The position numbers and the translations under genes are program-made. From NCBI GenBank assembly GCA_045660385.1, contig JAZRDT010000099.1:1-17292 (forward strand): a stretch of DNA of 17,292 nucleotides, written 5' to 3'. Within the stretch, counting starts at the first letter, position 1, and each line of letters begins with the position of its first letter. Positions 6,657-14,078 of this stretch are shown piece by piece. Source of the DNA: UBA1189 sp045660385 (GTDB taxonomy: Bacteria > Bacteroidota > Bacteroidia > Bacteroidales > Bacteroidaceae). The notes under the pieces are model-generated. The model made no database searches. It had not been told where the DNA came from and saw nothing but the letters and a program-made list of their open reading frames with translations.

Positions 6657-7865
6657 ATGGCTGAAACCAACTTTGTAGATTATGTAAAGATTTACTGCCG
6701 CTCAGGTAAAGGAGGTCGTGGAAGTACGCACATGCGACGTGTGAAGTACAACCCCAATGGTGGCCCCGATGGTGGCAACGGTGGACGTGGCGGACACATC
6801 ATCCTTCGTGGAAACCGTAACTATTGGACCCTTCTCCACTTGCGCTATGACCGTCATGCCTTTGCCGGTAACGGAGGCAATGGCTCAAAGAACAAGAGTA
6901 GCGGTAAGGATGGCGAAGACAAGATAATCGAGGTTCCCTGCGGCACTGTTGTTTATAACGCAGAGACGGGTGCTTACCTTTGCGACATCACCGAACATGG
7001 ACAGGAGGTCATCCTCCTCCGTGGTGGTCGTGGCGGCTTGGGTAATTTTAACTTTGCTACACCTACCCGTCAGGCTCCTCGCTTTGCGCAGCCTGGTGAA
7101 CCCATGCAGGAGCTCACTGTCATCATGGAGCTCAAGCTTCTGGCCGATGTCGGTCTCGTGGGCTTCCCTAATGCAGGTAAGTCGACCCTCCTGGCTGCCG
7201 TGTCGGCCGCCAAGCCCAAGATTGCCAACTATCCCTTTACTACCCTTGAGCCCAACCTCGGTATCGTGTCGTATCGTGACAACCGCTCGTTTGTAATGGC
7301 CGATATCCCCGGTATCATCGAGGGTGCCAGCGCCGGTAAGGGCCTTGGCCTGCGATTCCTTCGTCATATCGAGCGCAACTCGTTGTTGCTCTTCATGATT
7401 CCCGGAGACGCCGACGATATCCGCAAGGAGTACGACATCCTGCTCAATGAGCTTGCCACCTTCAATCCCGACATGCTCAGCAAACAGCGTGTGCTCGCCA
7501 TTACCAAGTGCGACCTGCTTGACGAAGAGTTGGTGGAAATGCTTGAGGAGACTCTTCCCGACGATCTTCCCCACGTGTTCATTTCATCCGTTACGGGCTC
7601 CGGCGTGTCGGTGCTGAAGGATATCTTATGGAACGAACTCAACCGCGAAAACTTCCAGGCCGAACTCAGCAAGGAGAGCCTCGTGCACCGCTCCAAGGAT
7701 ATGGGCAAACTGCAGGATGAGCTCCGTGCCATGGGACAGGACGATGACCTCACCATCGAGTACGAAGATATTGATGAGATGGACGACTTTGAATACGAGT
7801 TTGACGACGACTTCGAGTTTGACGACCAGGAGTCCGACGCCGACGCGGAACCTTTAAGTCGCTGA
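6657..7865 (+). CDS. obgE: Obg GTPase (ribosome assembly / stress)
   Basis: The protein has 402 residues. The N-terminal Obg domain (about 1-158) has the glycine-rich repeats NPNGGPDGGNGGRGG, AGNGGNG and LRGGRGGLGN. The G domain has G1 GFPNAGKST (169-177), the switch region YPFTTLEPN (192-200), G3 DIPG (216-219), G4 TKCD (283-286; usually NKxD) and G5 SSVTG (310-314). Obg proteins bind the 50S subunit and ppGpp and act in late 50S maturation. The C-terminal tail is strongly acidic: 22 Asp/Glu in residues 361-397. Acidic tails are usual in Gram-negative Obg, though this one looks long. The start MAETNFVDYVKIYC is the standard one. The gene follows adk by 117 bp with its own promoter-like box. 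Confidence 0.97.
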   Translation: MAETNFVDYVKIYCRSGKGGRGSTHMRRVKYNPNGGPDGGNGGRGGHIILRGNRNYWTLLHLRYDRHAFAGNGGNGSKNKSSGKDGEDKIIEVPCGTVVYNAETGAYLCDITEHGQEVILLRGGRGGLGNFNFATPTRQAPRFAQPGEPMQELTVIMELKLLADVGLVGFPNAGKSTLLAAVSAAKPKIANYPFTTLEPNLGIVSYRDNRSFVMADIPGIIEGASAGKGLGLRFLRHIERNSLLLFMIPGDADDIRKEYDILLNELATFNPDMLSKQRVLAITKCDLLDEELVEMLEETLPDDLPHVFISSVTGSGVSVLKDILWNELNRENFQAELSKESLVHRSKDMGKLQDELRAMGQDDDLTIEYEDIDEMDDFEYEFDDDFEFDDQESDADAEPLSR

Positions 7866-7963
7866 CCCGAAGGGGAAAAGCAATGAGCATCGGTTGCGAC
7901 ACTGAAACTTTAGTTTCACAAAGGAGTCATTCTTTCATTCAGTAAATAAAAATACATGACCAT

Positions 7964-8149
7964 ATGAACGCAGAAGACATCTTCACCAAAGGCATCATGT
8001 TCAAGAAGGTCGCCTCGGATCGTCCCAAGGAGGAGAAGGTAAAGACCAAAGCAAAGAAGAAGGCCTATATCACCGGTCAGCATCACTCGGCATCGGCCAA
8101 GATGAAGGCCGAGATACGCCGCAAGCGTGCCAACCGACATAAATCGTGA
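7964..8149 (+). CDS. Small, strongly basic protein of unknown function
   Basis: This is a 61-codon frame starting at ATG 7964 (MNAEDIFTKGIMFKK) and ending just 31 bp before pyrK. It has 14 Lys and 5 Arg against 6 acidic residues, a Lys block at 25-33, a His pair at 40-41 and an Arg/Lys cluster at 52-60, with no signal peptide, membrane segment or Cys. The strong preference for C or G in third codon positions matches its neighbours and argues for a real gene. The composition suggests binding to nucleic acid or ribosomes, but I recognise no family. It lies between obgE and pyrK on the same strand and is likely co-transcribed with one or both. Confidence 0.6.
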   Translation: MNAEDIFTKGIMFKKVASDRPKEEKVKTKAKKKAYITGQHHSASAKMKAEIRRKRANRHKS

Positions 8150-8180
8150 CGTTACACATACGAATAATATCATATCCAAT

Positions 8181-8957
8181 ATGAAGAAATACATACTTGA
8201 TCTTAAAGTGCGCGAAACGGTGGCCGTAGGCCGCCAGTTCGTGCTGCTGCGCCTCACTGCCGACGAGCAGCTGCCCGAGATGCTTCCCGGTCAGTTCGTC
8301 GAGGTGCGCATCGACGAGACACCCAGCGTGCTGCTCCGTCGCCCCATCTCAATCCACTACTATGACCAAGCGGCCAATGAACTCGGCCTCCTCGTGCAGC
8401 TCGTAGGAAACGGCACTCGTTGGATGGCTACCCTCGAGCCTGGCGACACCGTCAACATCGTGCTTCCCTTGGGTAATGGCTTCACCCTCCCTGCCGATAC
8501 CTCGGTGCGTCCGCTTCTCATTGGCGGTGGCGTAGGTGTAGCTCCTTTACTCTATCTTGGCATGAAACTCGAGGAGATGGGTATCACTCCCACCTTCCTC
8601 CTGGGTAGCCGCACCGAGAACGAACTCATGCGGATTGCTGAGTTTGAGAAGGTAGGCCCAGTATACATCACCACCGAGAATGGTGCTGTAGGCGAGCAAG
8701 GCTATGTCACCCAGCACTCAGTGCTCACTCGCGAGCAGTTTGACCAGGTATACACCTGCGGTCCCAAGCCTATGATGGTAGCCGTAGCCCGTTGGGCCAA
8801 AGCAGCCGGCGTAGCGTGCGAGGTATCGCTCGAGAACAAGATGGCCTGCGGCGTAGGTGCCTGCCTCTGCTGCGTTGAAGACACCAAGCAAGGCCACGTA
8901 TGCGTATGTAGTGAAGGACCCGTATTTTCAATAGACAAGTTATCATGGCAGATTTAA
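8181..8957 (+). CDS. pyrK: Dihydroorotate dehydrogenase B, electron-transfer subunit
   Basis: The 258-residue flavoprotein passes electrons from the dihydroorotate-oxidising subunit PyrD to NAD+ through FAD and a [2Fe-2S] cluster. The start at 8181 (MKKYILDLKV) is chosen because the upstream in-frame extension from 8127 overlaps the small basic ORF and lacks family similarity. Visible parts are the FAD-binding RRPISIHYYD (53-62), the nucleotide-binding GGGVGVAPLLYLG (115-127), YTCGPKPMM (191-199), and the cluster cysteines Cys223, Cys228, Cys231 and Cys243 (CxxxxCxxC then C before SEGPVF). Cys230 and Cys241 are additional. The end overlaps the pyrD start by 13 bases, indicating translational coupling of two subunits of one complex. 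Confidence 0.95.
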   Translation: MKKYILDLKVRETVAVGRQFVLLRLTADEQLPEMLPGQFVEVRIDETPSVLLRRPISIHYYDQAANELGLLVQLVGNGTRWMATLEPGDTVNIVLPLGNGFTLPADTSVRPLLIGGGVGVAPLLYLGMKLEEMGITPTFLLGSRTENELMRIAEFEKVGPVYITTENGAVGEQGYVTQHSVLTREQFDQVYTCGPKPMMVAVARWAKAAGVACEVSLENKMACGVGACLCCVEDTKQGHVCVCSEGPVFSIDKLSWQI

Positions 8958-9856
8958 GAACATCCATAGGCAAGCTCGAGCTTCCCAACCCGGTGATGAC
9001 TGCATCGGGTACATTCGGCTACGGCACCGAGTTTGCCGATTTCGTTGACCTCGAGCGCCTCGGAGGCGTCATCGTCAAGGGTACTACCTTGCACCATCGC
9101 GAGGGTAATCCCTATCCCCGTATGGCCGAGACCCCGGCTGGCATGCTCAATGCCGTGGGCCTGCAGAATAAGGGTGTCGACTACTTCTGCGAGCACATCT
9201 ATCCCACCATCAAGGACTACAAGACCAATATGATTGTTAATGTCAGTGGTTCGGCCATCGAAGACTACGTAGCCACTGCCGAGCGCATCAATGCATTGGA
9301 AGACATTCCTGCCATTGAACTCAACATCTCATGCCCCAATGTCAAGCAAGGAGGCATGGCCTTCGGTGTCACCGCCAAGGGAGCCGAGGAGATGGTGCGT
9401 GCCGTGCGCCAGGTATATGACAAGACCCTCATCGTGAAGCTCTCGCCCAATGTGACTGATATCACCGAGATCGCCCGTGCTGCCGAGGCTGCCGGTGCTG
9501 ATAGCGTGTCGCTCATCAACACTCTGCTGGGCATGGCCATTGATGCCGAGCGTCGTCGTCCCCTGCTCTCTACCGTTACAGGCGGTATGAGCGGTCCTGC
9601 CGTAAAGCCCATCGCCCTGCGCATGGTATGGCAGGTAGCCAAAGCCGTACAGATACCCGTAGTGGGCCTCGGTGGAATCAGCAACGCTACCGACGCCATT
9701 GAGTTCCTCCTTGCCGGAGCATCGGCCATTGAGGTGGGCACCGCCAACTTCATCGACCCTGCAGTCACCGGCAAGATTGTCGACGGCATCAACGAATACC
9801 TCGACCGCCACGGCTTCTCATCAGTGCGCGACATCATAGGTGCATTGGAGGTGTAG
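8945..9856 (+). CDS. pyrD: Dihydroorotate dehydrogenase B, catalytic subunit
   Basis: The 303-residue, FMN-binding TIM-barrel enzyme oxidises dihydroorotate to orotate in de novo pyrimidine synthesis. It belongs to class 1B: the catalytic base is a cysteine (Cys130 in NISCPN), and the gene is coupled to pyrK. Other landmarks are TASGTFGYG (19-27), VKGTT with Lys45, NAVGLQNKGVD (69-79), and the FMN phosphate-binding region VGLGGISNATDA plus ASAIEVGTANF near the C terminus. The cytosolic NAD-linked form allows synthesis without oxygen, fitting an anaerobe. A terminator hairpin follows 22 bases after the stop. Confidence 0.97.
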   Translation: MADLRTSIGKLELPNPVMTASGTFGYGTEFADFVDLERLGGVIVKGTTLHHREGNPYPRMAETPAGMLNAVGLQNKGVDYFCEHIYPTIKDYKTNMIVNVSGSAIEDYVATAERINALEDIPAIELNISCPNVKQGGMAFGVTAKGAEEMVRAVRQVYDKTLIVKLSPNVTDITEIARAAEAAGADSVSLINTLLGMAIDAERRRPLLSTVTGGMSGPAVKPIALRMVWQVAKAVQIPVVGLGGISNATDAIEFLLAGASAIEVGTANFIDPAVTGKIVDGINEYLDRHGFSSVRDIIGALEV

Positions 9857-9877
9857 AATACATCCAATAATTATATC

Positions 9878-9920
9878 AAAAAGTCATGGAGCTCACCACG
9901 GTAGGCTTCATGACTTTTTT
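9878..9920. terminator. Bidirectional terminator between pyrD and the nitroreductase gene
   Basis: AAAAAGTCATG (9878-9888) pairs perfectly with CATGACTTTTT (9909-9919) around a 20-base partly structured loop. The T-tract follows on the plus strand (TTTTTT). On the minus strand the AAAAA arm reads as TTTTT, so it can serve both convergent genes. Confidence 0.85.
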
Positions 9921-9962
9921 GTAATATTGAATAGAGTCATACTGGATTTAAGCCAATGCCGC

Positions 9963-10595
9963 TTAAAGCATCAGGTCATCTAAGCGCACTTTGGGGACAT
10001 AGTGGATGCCGTCGGTGCGGTAGTAGGTGTGGCTGTCGGTGGCGGCTATCTCAGTGAGTTGGATGTGCTCGATGCCTTTGCCTAGGGCAATGATGAGGAG
10101 GGGCTTGTAGGGGAGGTTGAAGGCTTTGTTAATGGCATCGGCATTGAAGGCCCCGATGCAGATACCGTTGAGTCCCATCTCGGTGGCCTTGAGCAGCATG
10201 CTCTGGGCCGATATGCCAAGGTCGATATCTACCCAGCGGTCTTCGGCAACTGTGCTGCATACGATGATATAGGCCGATGGTTCATTGCCTGCTGTGGGCA
10301 GGTGCAGGTGGGGGAGGGCACCGCCTAACTTGATGTGCGGAAGCACCAAGGAGTTTTCTTCACCGGTGACGGCACGGAAACGCAGACACTGTTGGTTGCG
10401 GGCCGAGGGAATGCGGGTGTTGACGTTGATGATGCGGCGCAGTTCCTCGAGGCTGATGGTGCGGGTGGGGTCGTAGCTGCGGTGGCTACGGTTGCGCAGG
10501 AGCAACTGGTTGAGGGTGGGCGCCTTGCTCTTTGAGGGGGCTTGCACGCGTGAACGGTACTCTTCCATCTTTTTCTCCAGGTAATTGTCGGCCAT
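9963..10595 (-). CDS. Nitroreductase family protein (FMN-dependent NAD(P)H oxidoreductase)
   Basis: The protein has 210 residues when started at 10595 (MADNYLEKKMEEY). The longer open frame to 10784 reads through the tRNA gene and is rejected. Family features are RNRSHRSYDPTRTISLEELRRII (FMN phosphate-binding region near the N terminus), PSARNQQCLRF (a SxxNxQ-type segment), DLGISAQSMLLKATEMGLNGICIGAF in the centre, and a C-terminal LPYKPLLIIALGKG block. Such enzymes reduce nitro groups, quinones or other substrates using FMN. The natural substrate cannot be told from sequence. No signal peptide is present. The gene lies downstream of tRNA-Pro, but a terminator stands between them and I see no clear promoter of its own. 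Confidence 0.88.
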   Translation of the reverse strand: MADNYLEKKMEEYRSRVQAPSKSKAPTLNQLLLRNRSHRSYDPTRTISLEELRRIINVNTRIPSARNQQCLRFRAVTGEENSLVLPHIKLGGALPHLHLPTAGNEPSAYIIVCSTVAEDRWVDIDLGISAQSMLLKATEMGLNGICIGAFNADAINKAFNLPYKPLLIIALGKGIEHIQLTEIAATDSHTYYRTDGIHYVPKVRLDDLML

Positions 10596-10631
10596 AGGGT
10601 GGGTGATATGTGTAGTGAATAAATGCGGTGT

Positions 10632-10676
10632 AAAAGAAAAACAAAGAAGCGACGGAAACATTGTTTTCGTCGCTTC
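10632..10676 (-). terminator. Terminator of tRNA-Pro
   Basis: GAAGCGACG (10646-10654) pairs with CGTCGCTTC (10668-10676). The stem is extended by a G-T pair and AAAC/GTTT to a 3-base loop (10660-10662). On the minus strand a T-rich tract, TTTGTTTTTCTTTT, follows directly. Confidence 0.85.
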
Positions 10677-10683
10677 TCTTTCG

Positions 10684-10756
10684 TCGGGATGACACGACTC
10701 GAACGTGCGACCCCTTGGTCCCAAACCAAGTATACTACCAACTGTACTACATCCCG
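10684..10756 (-). tRNA. tRNA-Pro, anticodon UGG
   Basis: A complete cloverleaf on the minus strand: acceptor CGGGATG/CATCCCG perfectly paired, D arm GTAC-(AGTTGGTA)-GTAT, anticodon stem CTTGG/CCAAG with loop TTTGGGA (anticodon TGG), variable loop GGGTC, and T arm GCACG-TTCGAGT-CGTGT. The discriminator is A at 10684. The 3' CCA is not encoded, so it must be added by CCA-adding enzyme. UGG reads all or most proline codons. Confidence 0.97.
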
Positions 10757-10781
10757 AATGCTCTCTTATAGAAAAGCGCTG

Positions 10782-10813
10782 CAAAATTAGTACAAGGTGA
10801 GCGAAAAAACAAA
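10782..10813 (-). promoter_or_regulatory. Promoter of tRNA-Pro
   Basis: On the minus strand TTTG (10813-10810), exactly 20 spacer bases and TAATTTTG (10789-10782) form a full consensus match. The tRNA 5' end lies 25 bases downstream, allowing a short 5' leader. Confidence 0.88.
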
Positions 10814-10848
10814 TTTTTATTTGATTTTTTCCGAACCGCAGCCTAATT

Positions 10849-10948
10849 TCAAACTGCGAAGCAGGTTAAAGATAGTGCAAACCGAATGAAAACAAGTCTA
10901 TCGTCAAACTGCGAAGCAGGTTAAAATAGTGTCAACCGCGCGAAAAAA
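10849..10948. repeat. Two direct repeats in the tRNA-Pro / aspS spacer
   Basis: An identical 22-base sequence occurs at 10849-10870 and 10904-10925 (TCAAACTGCGAAG... ending GGTTAAA), 55 bases apart. Similarity continues past each copy (ATAGTG, AACCG, GAAAA), so each unit is about 44 bases. Each unit contains the mini-hairpin CTGC-GAA-GCAG. A partial inverted third copy, CTACGCAGTTT, lies at 10957-10967. The units sit between the two divergent promoters and outside both transcripts. Confidence 0.8.
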
Positions 10949-11012
10949 TGCATCGACTACGCAGTTTTTACAAATATATTTCTATTATTTTCGCATAATC
11001 GAAAAATTACAC

Positions 11013-11037
11013 TAATTTTGCACATTATATATAATGT
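11013..11037 (+). promoter_or_regulatory. aspS -7 box followed by a perfect palindrome
   Basis: TAATTTTG at 11013-11020 fits the -7 consensus; the -33 region has only a weak TTTTCG. Directly after it lies the 16-base perfect palindrome ACATTATATATAATGT (11022-11037), covering the expected transcription start and ending 7 bases before the aspS start codon. Confidence 0.6.
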
Positions 11038-11044
11038 AAAATCT

Positions 11045-12805
11045 ATGTACAGAACGAATACTTGTGGAGAATTACGTATCTCCAATGTAGGACAGAAGGT
11101 GACGTTGGCCGGTTGGGTGCAGCGTACCCGTAAGATGGGTGGTATGACTTTCGTAGACCTCCGTGACCGCTACGGACTCACCCAGTTGGTATTTGACGAG
11201 AATCACGACGCTGCGCTTACCGAGCAGGCCAACAAGTTGGGCCGCGAGTATGTGATCCAGATCACAGGTACTGTGAGCGAGCGCTCAAGCAAGAACAATA
11301 AGATTGAGACAGGTGACATTGAGATCATCGTTGAAGCGATGACCGTGCTCAATGCATCGCAGACTCCTCCCTTCACCATCGAGGATAATACCGATGGCGG
11401 TGACGATATCCGTATGAAGTATCGTTACCTCGACCTGCGCCGTAACGCTGTGCGCCGCAACCTTGAACTCCGCCATAAGATGGCTTTTGAGGTGCGCCGC
11501 TACCTCGACGAGCGTGGTTTCCTTGAGGTGGAGACTCCTATCCTCATCGGTTCTACTCCTGAGGGTGCACGCGACTTCGTGGTGCCTTCACGCATGAACC
11601 CCGGACAGTTCTACGCCCTTCCCCAGAGTCCGCAGCTCTTCAAGCAGATTTTGATGGTATCGGGCTTCGACCGTTACTTCCAGATTGTGAAGTGCTTCCG
11701 TGATGAGGACCTCCGTGCCGACCGCCAGCCTGAGTTTACACAGATCGACTGCGAGATGTCGTTCGTAGAGCAGGAGGATGTAATCTCACTCTTCGAGGAT
11801 ATGTCAAAGCACCTGTTCCGCTCTATCCTCGGCATTGAGATGACCGAGCAATTCCCCCGTATGACTTGGCACGATGCCATGAAGTACTATGGTAGCGACA
11901 AGCCCGACTTGCGTTTCGATATGCGCTTCGTGGAGTTGATGGATGTGCTCAAGGGTCATGGCTTCAGTGTATTTGATGGCGCTGAGTATATCGGTGGTAT
12001 CTGCGCCAAGGGTGCGGCTACATACACCCGCAAGCAGCTCGATGCACTGACCGACTATGTGAAGCGTCCGCAGATTGGTGCCAAGGGTATGGTATATGCT
12101 CGCGTAGAGGCTGATGGCACGGTGAAGTCGAGCGTAGACAAGTTCTACACTCAGGAGGTGTTGCAGCAGTTGAAGGCTGCGATGAATGCCGAGCCCGGCG
12201 ACCTCATCCTCATCCTCTCTGGTGATGACACCGTGAAGACCCGCAAGCAGCTCTGCGAGCTCCGTCTTGAGGTGGCTGAGCAGCTCGGCTTGCGCGATAA
12301 GAATAAGTTTGCTTGCCTCTGGGTGGTAGACTTCCCCATGTTTGAGTGGAGCGAAGAGGAGCAGCGCCTGATGGCTATGCACCATCCCTTTACCTCACCC
12401 AAGCCCGAAGATATCGAACTCCTCTATACCAACCCTGCTGCCGTGCGTGCTAATGCTTACGACATGGTTATCAACGGTGTTGAAGTAGGTGGAGGTTCAA
12501 TCCGTATCCACGACAACGAGTTGCAAAAGAAGGCCTTCGAAATCCTCGGCTTCTCAGAGGAACGTGCCCAGTCACAGTTTGGCTACCTACTCAGCGCATT
12601 CAAGTATGGTGCGCCTCCTCATGGTGGTTTGGCCTACGGTCTCGATCGCTTCGTGAGCCTCTTCGCAGGCCTCGACAGCATCCGTGACTGTATCGCATTC
12701 CCGAAGAACAACTCAGGTCGCGACGTGATGATTGACGCTCCTGCACCTCTTGAGCAGGCTCAGCTCGATGAGCTCAACATCCTTGTTGACTTGAAGGAGA
12801 AATAA
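11045..12805 (+). CDS. aspS: Aspartyl-tRNA synthetase
   Basis: The 586-residue class II synthetase charges tRNA-Asp with aspartate in the cytosol. The ATG at 11045 (MYRTNTCGELR) is chosen; an upstream TTG in frame falls inside the -7 box and is rejected. The N-terminal OB-fold anticodon-binding domain (about 1-105) has LAGWVQRTRKMGGMTFVDLRDR. Class II motif 2 is FRDEDLRADRQPEFTQID (218-235) and motif 3 is GGLAYGLDRF (527-536), both intact. The region between about 280 and 420 corresponds to the GAD insert of bacterial-type AspRS. It is transcribed alone and closed by the hairpin at 12833. Confidence 0.97.
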   Translation: MYRTNTCGELRISNVGQKVTLAGWVQRTRKMGGMTFVDLRDRYGLTQLVFDENHDAALTEQANKLGREYVIQITGTVSERSSKNNKIETGDIEIIVEAMTVLNASQTPPFTIEDNTDGGDDIRMKYRYLDLRRNAVRRNLELRHKMAFEVRRYLDERGFLEVETPILIGSTPEGARDFVVPSRMNPGQFYALPQSPQLFKQILMVSGFDRYFQIVKCFRDEDLRADRQPEFTQIDCEMSFVEQEDVISLFEDMSKHLFRSILGIEMTEQFPRMTWHDAMKYYGSDKPDLRFDMRFVELMDVLKGHGFSVFDGAEYIGGICAKGAATYTRKQLDALTDYVKRPQIGAKGMVYARVEADGTVKSSVDKFYTQEVLQQLKAAMNAEPGDLILILSGDDTVKTRKQLCELRLEVAEQLGLRDKNKFACLWVVDFPMFEWSEEEQRLMAMHHPFTSPKPEDIELLYTNPAAVRANAYDMVINGVEVGGGSIRIHDNELQKKAFEILGFSEERAQSQFGYLLSAFKYGAPPHGGLAYGLDRFVSLFAGLDSIRDCIAFPKNNSGRDVMIDAPAPLEQAQLDELNILVDLKEK

Positions 12806-12832
12806 TCTTATTTGCACGATATGCATATATGG

Positions 12833-12866
12833 CTAAAGCCGTCCTTATAGGGCGGCTTTAGTTTGT
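12833..12866. terminator. Terminator after aspS, shared with the convergent hydrolase gene
   Basis: CTAAAGCCGTCC (12833-12844) pairs with GGGCGGCTTTAG (12850-12861), with one T-G pair and loop TTATA. A short T-rich sequence (TTTGTCT) follows on the plus strand. On the minus strand the hairpin lies just after the stop of the hydrolase gene, so it may serve both. Confidence 0.8.
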
Positions 12867-12880
12867 CTATTGTGGGTGAA

Positions 12881-13963
12881 TCACTTGATGCTTATCATCT
12901 CTATGGGCTGGACTTCGCTCTTGTCCATCGGGTGCCATTGGTATTCCACTTTGTCAAAGTCGATGCTCTTTACATCGATACAGCGTATGTGATTGTTGTA
13001 CGAGGTCTTGTAGTATACCTTTCCGTTAGTGAGGTCGATGGCTGATGTCCACTGTGTAGCGCTGGGTATGTCGGGGCCTTCGCCATTCTTGTGCTCAATG
13101 CCGATGGGAATATCAAAATTGTTCAGTATGTGAAAACATTGCGTGACGGTGCTGAAGCCATCGGGGCACTGCGGTGCAGTGTTGCGGAAGAAGGCGGCGC
13201 GCACGAAGCGTGAGGGTGGGGTAGCATCGCCAGGGAGTCCTAGCATACCCGAGTTGCCCCCAAAGGGAGTCAATCCTTGCTGACCAAGCAATTGGTTGGG
13301 AGCGCTACCGGGAAAGAGGTTCACGTAGTTGTTGAGGTTGGCCAGGTGCCAGGGGAAGCCAGGAGAGTTGGTGAGTACACCTACGGTGTTCTCGTAGAAG
13401 TGGGGCACGCCATCGATGAACTCGAGCACTACCTGACGGCCGCTCTTGTCGCCTATGCGGTAGTGTACTACAGAGCCGGCATCGAGACCTACCACGCGCA
13501 CTTGGCCCGAGGTGATGGCCTCCTTCACCTCGTCGACGGTAGCAAACTGCGAAAGCATCCATACGTTGAGTTGGAGATCGCCCACACTGTGGGAGGCTTC
13601 GTTGGGATTGTAGGGGAGGTAGCTGCCGTAGTTGGGGAAGAAGAAGAGGCCAGTAGAGAGGCCTGCCTCGTTGATGCCCTCGGCAATGAACTCCTTCTGT
13701 ACGACACAGAGACCTACAACGCCATATTTGGCGGTAAACTTAAGTCCGTTGAGGGCATTGGGAGTGTATGACTGCAGTTCCTGTCCGCGAGGGATAATGA
13801 CGTACTCGCTGATGAGTTTGAGTGCTGCACCCTCGATGGTGCGGGCTTGTACGTAGCTGCCATCCTTGGCTGTGAGCGAGATACCTGTGCAGGCCACTGA
13901 GGAGGTGGCGCCACCACAGAGGGCGGCACAACCGATGAGAAAACTTTTTGCCATTGTATTCAT
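12881..13963 (-). CDS. Secreted choloylglycine hydrolase family (C59) amidase: bile salt hydrolase / penicillin V acylase type
   Basis: This is a 360-residue N-terminal-nucleophile hydrolase that cleaves linear amides. A signal peptide ends at SSVA|C, so cutting it off would expose Cys25 as the catalytic N-terminal nucleophile, as required in this family. Other expected residues are Arg41 (16 after the Cys, as in bile salt hydrolases), INEAGLSTGLFF with Asn98, VLTNSPGFPWHL with Asn199, and LGLPGDATPPSRFVRAAFF with Arg252. Position +19 is Glu44 (ARTIE) where classical enzymes have Asp. The substrate could be conjugated bile acids, penicillin V-like side chains or N-acyl signals; sequence alone does not decide. 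Export to the periplasm is inferred. Met4 is an alternative start. The gene is divergent from the C-S lyase gene. Confidence 0.88.
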   Translation of the reverse strand: MNTMAKSFLIGCAALCGGATSSVACTGISLTAKDGSYVQARTIEGAALKLISEYVIIPRGQELQSYTPNALNGLKFTAKYGVVGLCVVQKEFIAEGINEAGLSTGLFFFPNYGSYLPYNPNEASHSVGDLQLNVWMLSQFATVDEVKEAITSGQVRVVGLDAGSVVHYRIGDKSGRQVVLEFIDGVPHFYENTVGVLTNSPGFPWHLANLNNYVNLFPGSAPNQLLGQQGLTPFGGNSGMLGLPGDATPPSRFVRAAFFRNTAPQCPDGFSTVTQCFHILNNFDIPIGIEHKNGEGPDIPSATQWTSAIDLTNGKVYYKTSYNNHIRCIDVKSIDFDKVEYQWHPMDKSEVQPIEMISIK

Positions 13964-14019
13964 ATGCTTTTATTTTCTAAGATATATTCTCCATAGCAAA
14001 CAATGCGCAGCGGATAAAG

Positions 14020-14051
14020 TTTGTGGGAAAGAAAAAAAATGTGTAAGTTTG
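14020..14051 (+). promoter_or_regulatory. Promoter of the C-S lyase gene
   Basis: TTTG at 14020-14023, exactly 20 spacer bases and TAAGTTTG at 14044-14051 match the consensus fully. The start codon is 27 bases downstream. Confidence 0.87.
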
Positions 14052-14078
14052 CGCTATATATTATATAAGGTAAAGACT

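Noticed and set aside
7883..7945. A 20-codon frame (MSIGCDTETLV...) between obgE and the small basic gene, with a purine-rich sequence before it
   Set aside because: It is too short to support, and its codons (TTA, AGG) are unlike the neighbours. The region also contains a TGAAAC-TTTA-GTTTCA inverted repeat (7903-7918) that explains part of its sequence.
10596..10784. N-terminal extension of the nitroreductase frame by 63 codons
   Set aside because: The extension reads through the tRNA-Pro gene and its terminator and has no family similarity; the start at 10595 is natural.
10849..10925. Two identical 22-bp sequences separated by 33 bp, resembling a minimal CRISPR array
   Set aside because: There are only two copies, the similarity continues into the supposed spacer, and no cas genes are nearby.
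13866..14078. N-terminal extension of the C-S lyase frame by 71 codons
   Set aside because: It overlaps the divergent hydrolase gene and the full-consensus promoter at 14020-14051; the family N terminus begins at 14079.
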